Source: JAVBSN01 sp031556525 (GTDB lineage Bacteria > Bacillota > Clostridia > Lachnospirales > Lachnospiraceae). Taken from it: 58,273 nucleotides of DNA. The first letter of the stretch is position 1. The number at the start of each line of letters is the position of its first letter. Of the stretch, positions 50,213-58,273 are shown piece after piece. The stretch covers positions 1-58,273 of the forward strand of contig JAVBSS010000047.1 of NCBI GenBank assembly GCA_031556525.1, written 5' to 3'. The notes beneath the pieces were generated by a model. That model worked only from the letters and a program-made list of their open reading frames with translations, made no database searches and had not been told where the DNA came from. The position numbers were made by a program, and so were the translations under genes.

Positions 50213-51907
50213 ATGGATATTAATTCTGATGTATGTAGAGAGAGAATTACCAATGATAATTATGTGGACTATATTGTTCAATATGGTGGTGATGTAGATG
50301 GTTTGCTTGAATATTATGGAAATGATTGTGTACTAATAGTAGATAATAATATTGCTATTGTATATCTTGATAAAAATGACCCCAAAGGTTTGCAAATACC
50401 TTATTCAGGTATGCCTAAAATATATGGGTTAATGGATAGCTCGGCATTAGAATCAACAGATATTATTAGGGTTCGAGCAGATCCAGCGTTGAATCTATAT
50501 GGTAATAATATTATTGTTGCTATAATAGATACAGGGATTGATTATACCAATCCTATATTTAGAAAGGCAGATGGGACAACAAGAATAGTTGGGCTTTGGG
50601 ATCAGACATTAAACATAGATACAGGAAACACTGTACTTACTAATTATGGTAGTGAATTTAATGAAGAACAAATAAATGAAGCCCTCTTAAGTAATAATCC
50701 TTATGATATTGTTCCATCTATAGATGAAAATGGGCACGGAACATTTCTTGCAGGAATTGCTGCAGGAGGAATTGATGAAGAAAATGATTTTAGTGGTGTA
50801 GCACCAAATGCAGATATAGTAGTGGTAAAATTGAAACAAGCGAAATCTGTTTACAAATATTTAAGGGTAATAGATGAAGATATAGAAGCATTTCAAGAAA
50901 ATGATATAATAACAGCTATAAGTTATGTAAATGCCTTAGCAATATCATTACAGAAACCATTATCGATATGTCTCGGATTAGGAAGTAATTGTGGAGGACA
51001 TAATGGTCTTGGATTAATAGATGAATTTATTGATAGAATTGCATCGACTAGAGCTAGAAGTATATCTGTTCCTACAGGTAATGAAGGTAATGCAAGACAT
51101 CATTACTCTGGAGAAGTAGAGGCTAATGAAGAGTATGATGTAGTTGAGTTCAATGTAGCAGAGAATGAATCAGGCTTCATTATGGAGCTATGGGGCAATA
51201 TTCCTAATATATATTCGGTAGGATTTGAGACTCCCAGAGGAAATATTGTAGAAAGATTATCACCACGTTTTGAAACTACAGAATCTATAGATTTTTTGTT
51301 GGAAAATGTTATTATAGATGTATATTATAGAGTGGTAGAATCCCAAACAGGAGACGAAGTGGTTGTTATACGTCTTAGAAATCCTACACCAGGTTTATGG
51401 AAGTTAAGAGTATATGCAACAGGAAGCACAGCTAGAACATACAATATTTGGATGCCTATTAGTGATTTTATTAAGGCAAATACTTATTTTATAAGACCAG
51501 ATCCTAATATTACGATAACGTCACCAGGAAATGGGGAAGGTGTTATTACATTAGCTGGATATAATCATTATAACGGAAGTCTGTTTATAGAATCGGGTAG
51601 AGGTTATACTAGACAGGGAAATGTCAAACCTGATATAGCAGCGCCAGCAGTTGATATATATGGTCCTGATACACATGGAGGATACATTAGGAAGTCTGGT
51701 ACATCTATTGGTTCATCTATAACAGCAGGTTCAGCAGCGCTATTGTTGGAGTGGTATAGAAGACAAGGTGTGGTTGCTCAAACTGGAGACCAGATAAAAG
51801 CAAGCCTTATAAGAGGAGCAAGACGAGAACCAAATATCAAATATCCTAATAATATGTGGGGATATGGGAAGTTGGATTTATATAATGTATTTAAAGAGTT
51901 GACATAA
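50213..51907 (+). CDS. S8 family subtilase (Csp-like)
   Basis: This 564-residue protein is a subtilisin-like serine protease with the catalytic triad visible: D106 in VAIIDTGIDYTNP, H175 in ENGHGTFLAGIAAG and S498 in KSGTSIGSSITAGSAALLLE. A jelly-roll-like insert of about 150 residues (about 285-440) lies between the oxyanion region and the Ser motif, typical of clostridial Csp germination proteases and their Lachnospiraceae relatives. No signal peptide is seen. ATG 50213 follows TAGGGGT; an upstream TTG at 50189 is possible. The role (spore germination or peptide processing) is not established. Confidence 0.88.
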   Translation: MDINSDVCRERITNDNYVDYIVQYGGDVDGLLEYYGNDCVLIVDNNIAIVYLDKNDPKGLQIPYSGMPKIYGLMDSSALESTDIIRVRADPALNLYGNNIIVAIIDTGIDYTNPIFRKADGTTRIVGLWDQTLNIDTGNTVLTNYGSEFNEEQINEALLSNNPYDIVPSIDENGHGTFLAGIAAGGIDEENDFSGVAPNADIVVVKLKQAKSVYKYLRVIDEDIEAFQENDIITAISYVNALAISLQKPLSICLGLGSNCGGHNGLGLIDEFIDRIASTRARSISVPTGNEGNARHHYSGEVEANEEYDVVEFNVAENESGFIMELWGNIPNIYSVGFETPRGNIVERLSPRFETTESIDFLLENVIIDVYYRVVESQTGDEVVVIRLRNPTPGLWKLRVYATGSTARTYNIWMPISDFIKANTYFIRPDPNITITSPGNGEGVITLAGYNHYNGSLFIESGRGYTRQGNVKPDIAAPAVDIYGPDTHGGYIRKSGTSIGSSITAGSAALLLEWYRRQGVVAQTGDQIKASLIRGARREPNIKYPNNMWGYGKLDLYNVFKELT

Positions 51908-51932
51908 TGTGCGGAAGAAAGAAGTGATATTT

Positions 51933-52313
51933 ATGGCAAAAGATATAGGAATGTCAAAGGAATCTAGAATGGGAGATCGAATTAAGGATTATTATAATAG
52001 TATAGAAAATATGCTTGATAATCCACCAAAAGATATAGATTATTATTATGAAATGGAAAAGCATTTAGTACAAATAGAATTCTTTATGCACGAAAGGCTG
52101 ATACACTTGATTGTAACGGTAACTTTTGCAGTATTAGCAATAATTACAATACTGTATACGATGGTATTTCCAAGTATACCTATGTTTGGATTAGTATTAT
52201 TATTTTTTGTATTATTGATACCGTATATTAAACATTATTATTTGTTAGAAAACAGTGTGCAGAAAATGTATGAACAATATGATGAAATGTTGAAGAGAAA
52301 GGGACAGTCGTAA
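51933..52313 (+). CDS. Membrane protein with two helices and a soluble N-terminal domain
   Basis: This 126-residue protein has a charged N-terminal half, two transmembrane helices (about 55-77 and 82-102) and a charged tail. Start ATG 51933 is chosen; a GTG at 51909 is an alternative (134 residues). It begins 25 bases after the subtilase stop and may be cotranscribed. A hairpin overlaps its stop codon. No family recognised. Confidence 0.6.
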   Translation: MAKDIGMSKESRMGDRIKDYYNSIENMLDNPPKDIDYYYEMEKHLVQIEFFMHERLIHLIVTVTFAVLAIITILYTMVFPSIPMFGLVLLFFVLLIPYIKHYYLLENSVQKMYEQYDEMLKRKGQS

Positions 52314-52324
52314 TTGACTGTCCC
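52301..52324. terminator. Hairpin overlapping the stop codon
   Basis: GGGACAGTC and GACTGTCCC form a perfect nine-base stem around GTAATT, which contains the TAA stop. It lacks a T-run, so it is a partial terminator or an mRNA-end stabiliser before the convergent lipoprotein gene. Confidence 0.55.
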
Positions 52325-52351
52325 TAAATTAGTGTTTGAATTTGAAAGTAA

Positions 52352-52927
52352 CTATTGAACTGTATTAGTACTGCTAGTTGTATTACCTTTAGTTGTCTTA
52401 GTAGTTTTGGCATTAGAGGTATCTCTTGAATTAAGAGTTCCAGAGTATTGAGTAATATCACCAGACTCTTCATTTTTTGAGTAGATAAGACCAGTTGCAG
52501 AATCTACATAATATTCACCAACTCTAGTTCCGTTTGTATCGTTAGCAGTATCGTATAATTCAAAACGATATCCTTTGCTACCACTTTGGTATTCCATTAG
52601 ATCTTGAGATTCATTTCTAACTTCGTATTTAGCAGCGTTATTACCAGTACCCATTTGTTCTAGAAAATAGTCGTGAGCATCGTTGTAGGTATTAAAACCT
52701 TTGCCTGTAACTAAATTACCAGTGCCTTCAGCTACATCTTCAACGCCATCAACAACGTCTTTAGCAACATCGCCAGCATCATTAACTGCGTTTTTGGTAT
52801 CAGTTCCTAATTCATTTAATGCGTTATCTCCAGTTGTACCAGCGTTATTAGTTCCACAACCAGCTAAGCAAGTAGAGAGCATAATAAGAACTAAACATAA
52901 TGAGAAAACTTTTTTGATATTTTTCAT
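52352..52927 (-). CDS. Lipoprotein of unknown function
   Basis: This 191-residue protein has a lipoprotein signal peptide with the lipobox LAGC (Cys at about residue 24), an Asn/Asp/Ala/Val-rich linker (about 30-75), a small soluble domain (about 76-165) with YDTANDTNGTRVGEYYVDSATG, and a Thr/Ser/Lys-rich tail. AAAGGAG precedes ATG 52927. It is probably an extracellular membrane-tethered protein. Ligand and role unknown. Confidence 0.78.
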   Translation of the reverse strand: MKNIKKVFSLCLVLIMLSTCLAGCGTNNAGTTGDNALNELGTDTKNAVNDAGDVAKDVVDGVEDVAEGTGNLVTGKGFNTYNDAHDYFLEQMGTGNNAAKYEVRNESQDLMEYQSGSKGYRFELYDTANDTNGTRVGEYYVDSATGLIYSKNEESGDITQYSGTLNSRDTSNAKTTKTTKGNTTSSTNTVQ

Positions 52928-53114
52928 GATTTTACACTCCTTTTATTTGATATCAATAGTAGTGTTACCAAATTTTTTTGAAATATTTATTTGTTTTAAT
53001 TTTTTATGATGGAATATATATTTAAACGTGATATACTTTTAAAATATATATTTGTTAGGCAGAAAAATTATATTTAGAAGAAAATTTTAATTGTAAAATA
53101 GGGGTGGTATTATT

Positions 53115-54281
53115 ATGAGTAAATTATTATTAAAATTATTTGTAAAAAATTATGAGAATGTTAGCGATATTACGGTAAGAGGAAGATATGGAACTTTAAG
53201 TAGTTTGGTAGGAATAGTCTGTAATATATTTTTGTTTATAATAAAATATATAATGGGAACTATATCTAATTCTATTTCTATAATATCGGATGCATTTAAT
53301 AACTTATCTGATTGTGCCAGTTGTATAGTAACTCTTTTTGGCTATAAGATGGCAGCAAAGCCAGCAGATAGAGATCATCCTTTTGGCCATGGTAGGATAG
53401 AATATGTGACTTCGTTAGTTATAGCAGCTTTTATTATGGCAATGGGTGTACAATTATTTATGGATTCTATTGATAAGATAATTCATCCAAGCCAAGTGAA
53501 ATATAGTACAGTTGTTTTGATATCTCTTGTTGTATCAATTTTAATTAAAATATGGATGTCTATATTTAATACTACATTAGGAAATAAGGTTAATTCTATG
53601 GTTATGCTAGCAACTGCTAAAGATAGTAGAAATGATGTATGGGCAACTTCGGGAACTATTATAGCTATTGTTGCAGCTTTATTTACTGAATTTCCTATTG
53701 ATGGAATAATGGGACTCATAGTGTCTTTCGTTATTTTAAAAGGTGGATTTGAGATTACTAAAGATACAGTTGATGAATTAATAGGTAAACCTGCTGATAA
53801 GGAAATTGTGGATAGTATTGCTAAATTTGTTACTAAACATGATTCTATATATGGAATGCATGATTTGATACTTCATAACTATGGGCCAGGAAGAACGTTA
53901 GGAAGTTGTCATGTTGAGGTAAGAAGTGATGAGAATTTCTTAAAAGCTCATGATATAATCGATAACATTGAGAATGAATTATATGATACATTTAATATAA
54001 TGATGACAATACATATGGACCCAATAGAGATTGATAATGAGGTGGTAAATAATCTTAGAAGGAAAATTCAAGAAATTATAGAGGATATTGATGAAAAATT
54101 ATCTTATCATGATTTTAGAGTTGTAACGGGAGATACTCATACTAATATAATATTTGATGTAGTACTTCCATATGAATGTACATATGAGGAAAAGGAAATT
54201 AAAGAAAAAATTGATGAAAAGTTAAATGATGGGGATACTCTATATTATACAGTTATAAAATTTGATAGAGAATATATATAG
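53115..54281 (+). CDS. Cation diffusion facilitator (CDF) family transporter
   Basis: This 388-residue protein has six transmembrane helices (about 20-210) and a C-terminal cytoplasmic domain that in CDF proteins binds metal and drives dimerisation (about 215-385). ISIISDAFNNLSDCASCIV in the second helix carries the D-x-x-x-D metal site and KPADRDHPFGHGRIEYV follows, the CDF signature. It exports divalent cations such as Zn, Mn or Fe; the metal cannot be assigned. GGGGTGG precedes ATG 53115. The AEC gene starts 16 bases after its stop. Confidence 0.94.
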   Translation: MSKLLLKLFVKNYENVSDITVRGRYGTLSSLVGIVCNIFLFIIKYIMGTISNSISIISDAFNNLSDCASCIVTLFGYKMAAKPADRDHPFGHGRIEYVTSLVIAAFIMAMGVQLFMDSIDKIIHPSQVKYSTVVLISLVVSILIKIWMSIFNTTLGNKVNSMVMLATAKDSRNDVWATSGTIIAIVAALFTEFPIDGIMGLIVSFVILKGGFEITKDTVDELIGKPADKEIVDSIAKFVTKHDSIYGMHDLILHNYGPGRTLGSCHVEVRSDENFLKAHDIIDNIENELYDTFNIMMTIHMDPIEIDNEVVNNLRRKIQEIIEDIDEKLSYHDFRVVTGDTHTNIIFDVVLPYECTYEEKEIKEKIDEKLNDGDTLYYTVIKFDREYI

Positions 54282-54297
54282 AAAGAACAGGATGTGT

Positions 54298-55236
54298 ATG
54301 GACAAAATTATATTAAGCTTAGAAGTATTATTTCCGATAATTGCATTATTGGTATTAGGATATTTGTTGAAAAGATTTGCAATAGTTGATGAAAATTGCA
54401 TTGCGGGAATGAAGAATATAGTGGCAAAAATATTATTACCAGTATTAGTGTTTAAATGTATATCTAGCGTTACTATAGCAATGGATTCAGTGGTAATATT
54501 CATAGTGGTATTTTCAGAGTTCATGATAGCGTTAGGAATAGGATATTTGGCTAGAAAGTTCTATAAGCCACATGAAAAATATTTTCCTTTTTTAATTGGT
54601 ACTCAAGAAAATGGTATGGCAGGTTATGCTCTGCTTACCGCGTTGGTGGGACAAGAGATGTTGTATGAATTAGTTAAGATAGATTTTGCATGTACTATAT
54701 ATGGTTATGTTATATATTTAACATTATTATCTGTTGTAACTAGTGGAAGTAAGCCAAGTGGCAAGGAATTAGCTATTAGCTTGGTGAAATCGCCTATAAT
54801 AATATCGTTAGCTGTTGGTATAGTAGGTGTAATATTTGGATTCGGTCAGTGGGTAAATGCTTCAAGATTTGCAGATGTGTATAATCAAACACTTAATACA
54901 ATAACTGCACCTATAACACCAATTATATTACTTACTGTTGGATATAATTTTACTGTAAATAAAAAAATATTACCAGATGTGTTGAAAACTATAGTATCAA
55001 GATATGTATTATGGGCAGCTATGGGAGCTATAGGCCTATTTATATTGGATAAGACAGTAGGTGTTAGTAAGTTACTATTTATAAGTTATGTATTAGTTCA
55101 TTTCTTACCACCAACATATGTGTTACCTATATATGTAAAGGAAGAAGAACATGTAGATTATATATCAGCAACACTGTCATTATCTTTGATAGTAACATTG
55201 ATTGTAGTTGGGTTATTAAGTTTCGTTAAGTTATAG
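54298..55236 (+). CDS. AEC-family transporter (auxin efflux carrier type)
   Basis: This 312-residue protein has about ten transmembrane helices with the AEC family layout: VLFPIIALLVLGYLLKR at the start, VAKILLPVLVFKCISS (second helix) and GTQENGMAGYALLTALVG (the crossover region). Members export organic acids or amino-acid-like compounds. ATG 54298 is chosen: ACAGGA lies six bases upstream; an earlier ATG at 54292 overlaps that ribosome site. It sits in an operon with the CDF transporter gene. Confidence 0.9.
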   Translation: MDKIILSLEVLFPIIALLVLGYLLKRFAIVDENCIAGMKNIVAKILLPVLVFKCISSVTIAMDSVVIFIVVFSEFMIALGIGYLARKFYKPHEKYFPFLIGTQENGMAGYALLTALVGQEMLYELVKIDFACTIYGYVIYLTLLSVVTSGSKPSGKELAISLVKSPIIISLAVGIVGVIFGFGQWVNASRFADVYNQTLNTITAPITPIILLTVGYNFTVNKKILPDVLKTIVSRYVLWAAMGAIGLFILDKTVGVSKLLFISYVLVHFLPPTYVLPIYVKEEEHVDYISATLSLSLIVTLIVVGLLSFVKL

Positions 55237-55254
55237 ATTAAATTCTTTATAATA

Positions 55255-55283
55255 TTGACTAAAATCAAAGGTTATGGTAAAGT
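55255..55283 (+). promoter_or_regulatory. Promoter of the T-box/trpB2 transcript
   Basis: TTGACT (55255-55260), 17-base spacer, TAAAGT (55278-55283). The predicted transcript start near 55290 is just before Stem I of the T-box. Confidence 0.7.
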
Positions 55284-55289
55284 AATTTT

Positions 55290-55563
55290 ATTGAAAACCG
55301 TAGATGAAGAGCAAGTACTTATAGATACTGTCTTTCAGAGAGTTGCAGGTGGTGGAATTGCAACAGATAAGACTATTAGGAATGGGCTTCGGAGGGCGAG
55401 CTGAATATAGTAGGCGAGACGGAGAGGATACTTCGTTAACAAATGTCAGTGTATAATATGTACACATAAGGAGGACACTTATAGTGTCAAGCAGGGTGGC
55501 ACCGCAGGAGTATATAACGCTCTTGTCCCAGCAGATCATCTGTTGGGATAAGGGCTTTTTTAA
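55290..55563 (+). promoter_or_regulatory. T-box riboswitch, tryptophan specifier
   Basis: Stem I runs from about 55300 to 55395; AGAGAGTTGC...GCAAC (distal loop motifs) is at 55337-55363. In the specifier loop GGAATGGGC the codon is TGG at 55383-55385, that is tryptophan. The conserved T-box AGCAGGGTGGCACCGC is at 55490-55505. The terminator is a long hairpin (CTTGTCCCAGCAGAT with ATCTGTTGGGATAAG) followed by TTTTTTT, at 55522-55563. Uncharged tRNA-Trp should stabilise the antiterminator and turn on trpB2. This leader accounts for the 370-base gap between coding regions. Confidence 0.93.
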
Positions 55564-55607
55564 TGTAAAGAATCCTTTTACCCAAAGATTGAAAGGAGAA
55601 TATAATT

Positions 55608-56984
<1,377 letters not shown>

Positions 56985-56991
56985 ATAATAG

Positions 56992-57020
56992 GGTCAGGCA
57001 AATAGCCTGACCTTAGTTTT
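56992..57020 (+). terminator. Terminator of trpB2
   Basis: GGTCAGGC and GCCTGACC form a perfect eight-base stem around AAATA, followed by TTAGTTTTTT. Confidence 0.92.
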
Positions 57021-57185
57021 TTAAAATAAAATTATATTTTATGCTTGCAAAAATAAAATAAAGTATTAAAATATATAAGAATATGTTTGCTAGAAATAAA
57101 AAAATAAAGTATAATAGCATCATGTGGGCATAAATATGTATAAGTTTATGTTCAAAGAAATTTATTTAATTGATAGGAGAAACAA

Positions 57186-58273
57186 ATGGGAAAGAGAAAT
57201 GACATTCACAAAGTACTAATTATTGGTTCAGGCCCTATAATTATTGGTCAAGCTTGCGAATTTGATTATTCAGGAACTCAAGCTTGTAAAGCACTTAGAA
57301 ATCTTGGGTATGAGATAATTTTAGTTAATTCTAATCCAGCTACTATTATGACAGACCCTGATATTGCTGATGTTACATATATAGAGCCTCTTAATGTTAA
57401 GAGACTTGAGCAGATTATTCAGAAAGAAAGACCGGACGCAATCTTACCTAATTTAGGTGGACAATCAGGTCTTAATTTATGTTCTGAGCTAGCAAGTGAA
57501 GGTATTTTAGATAAATATAGCGTAAAAGTTATAGGTGTTCAGATTGACGCTATTGAGCGTGGTGAAGATAGAATAGAATTTAAGAAAGCTATGGATAAAC
57601 TAGGTATTGAGATGGCAAGAAGTGAGGTTGCTTATTCTGTAGAAGAAGCACTTGATATTGCAGATCAATTAGGTTACCCAGTAGTATTAAGACCAGCATA
57701 CACTATGGGTGGTGCAGGCGGTGGTCTAGTATATAATGTAGAAGAACTTAAGACAGTATGTGCTAGAGGCTTACAAGCATCTTTAGTTGGACAAGTATTA
57801 GTTGAAGAATCAATACTTGGTTGGGAAGAGCTTGAGTTAGAAGTAGTTAGAGATGCAAATGGTAAGATGATTACAGTTTGCTTTATTGAGAATATTGATC
57901 CACTTGGTGTTCATACAGGAGATTCATTCTGTTCAGCACCTATGTTAACAATTTCACAAGATTGCCAAGATAGATTACAAGAGCAAGCTTATAAGATTGT
58001 TAACGAAGTAGAGGTTATTGGTGGAACTAACGTACAATTTGCTCATGATCCTGTATCAGACAGAATTATAGTAATAGAGATTAATCCTAGAACTTCACGT
58101 TCTTCAGCTCTAGCATCTAAAGCAACTGGATTCCCTATTGCATTAGTATCAGCGATGTTAGCATCTGGATTAACATTAGATGAGATTCCATGTGGAAAAT
58201 ATGGAACATTAGATAAGTATGTACCAGATGGAGATTATATAGTAATCAAATTTGCTCGTTGGGCATTTGAGAA
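57186..58273 (+). CDS. carB: Carbamoyl-phosphate synthase large chain-like (partial, 3' end outside window)
   Basis: The first 362 codons are present. The N-terminus begins HKVLIIGSGPIIIGQACEFD, the standard CarB pre-ATP-grasp domain, followed by RPAYTMGGAGGGLVYN (ATP-grasp loop) and VIEINPRTSRSS/ALASKATGFP (ATP-grasp Mg site). Compared with typical CarB it reads GDSFCSAPMLTIS where GDSITVAPA-like is usual, so it may be a divergent second copy. It makes carbamoyl phosphate for pyrimidine or arginine synthesis. GGAG precedes ATG 57186. The other half and any carA partner lie beyond the window. Confidence 0.88.
   Translation, partial: MGKRNDIHKVLIIGSGPIIIGQACEFDYSGTQACKALRNLGYEIILVNSNPATIMTDPDIADVTYIEPLNVKRLEQIIQKERPDAILPNLGGQSGLNLCSELASEGILDKYSVKVIGVQIDAIERGEDRIEFKKAMDKLGIEMARSEVAYSVEEALDIADQLGYPVVLRPAYTMGGAGGGLVYNVEELKTVCARGLQASLVGQVLVEESILGWEELELEVVRDANGKMITVCFIENIDPLGVHTGDSFCSAPMLTISQDCQDRLQEQAYKIVNEVEVIGGTNVQFAHDPVSDRIIVIEINPRTSRSSALASKATGFPIALVSAMLASGLTLDEIPCGKYGTLDKYVPDGDYIVIKFARWAFE

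Overview
The window reads as chromosomal DNA of a low-GC, Gram-positive anaerobe of the class Clostridia, most like a Lachnospiraceae member. This is an inference from strong AGGAGG ribosome binding sites, frequent AT-rich codons, a T-box leader, a TPP riboswitch, a split transketolase, a YtrA-type GntR operon, a PspA/zinc-ribbon/SPFH cluster and a Csp-like subtilase. Most genes are on the + strand in short operons closed by clear intrinsic terminators.

Layout. 1-2.3 kb: end of a probable phenylacetate-CoA ligase, its ACT-domain partner, and two tandem paralogous membrane-anchored proteins. 2.3-4.7 kb (minus strand): Na+/solute symporter and Mn-type superoxide dismutase. 4.8-7.9 kb: TPP riboswitch controlling a thiamine-precursor ABC transport operon. 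7.9-14.5 kb: degenerate 46-bp repeats, a small membrane protein, and a two-component system divergent from a MacA/MacB-like export operon. 14.5-19.6 kb: tyrosine recombinase next to a 4-kb segment bounded by perfect 28-bp inverted repeats. 19.7-28.1 kb: coiled-coil protein, thioesterase, transketolase pair, TtcA-like protein, dipeptidase, serine acetyltransferase and LUD protein. 28.1-36.8 kb: ylmH with an in-frame amber codon, serine hydrolase, YtrA-like regulator and ABC transporter, ThiF/TcdA-like enzyme, solute-binding lipoprotein, cytoplasmic alpha-amylase, YerC-like and DUF1836 proteins. 37-43 kb: PspA operon and PcrA helicase. 43.5-44.3 kb: seven tRNA genes behind a consensus promoter. 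44.4-58.3 kb: membrane protein, acyl-CoA synthetase, hybrid histidine kinase with separate HPt protein, subtilase, CDF and AEC transporters, Trp T-box with trpB2, and the 5' part of a carB-like gene.

The most notable candidate system is the segment at 15555-19602. A near-consensus promoter (TTGAAA-17-TATAAT, 15515-15543) lies just outside the left repeat. The repeat itself carries the ribosome binding site, and the two repeats sit immediately upstream of two different, convergent transcription units: a large P-loop/helical-repeat protein, and an ATP-grasp ligase plus GNAT acetyltransferase pair. A strong hairpin terminator lies between them. Recombination between the repeats would put one unit or the other behind the promoter, so this looks like a phase-variable either/or gene switch with its own recombinase. 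The architecture is read directly from the sequence; inversion itself is inferred.
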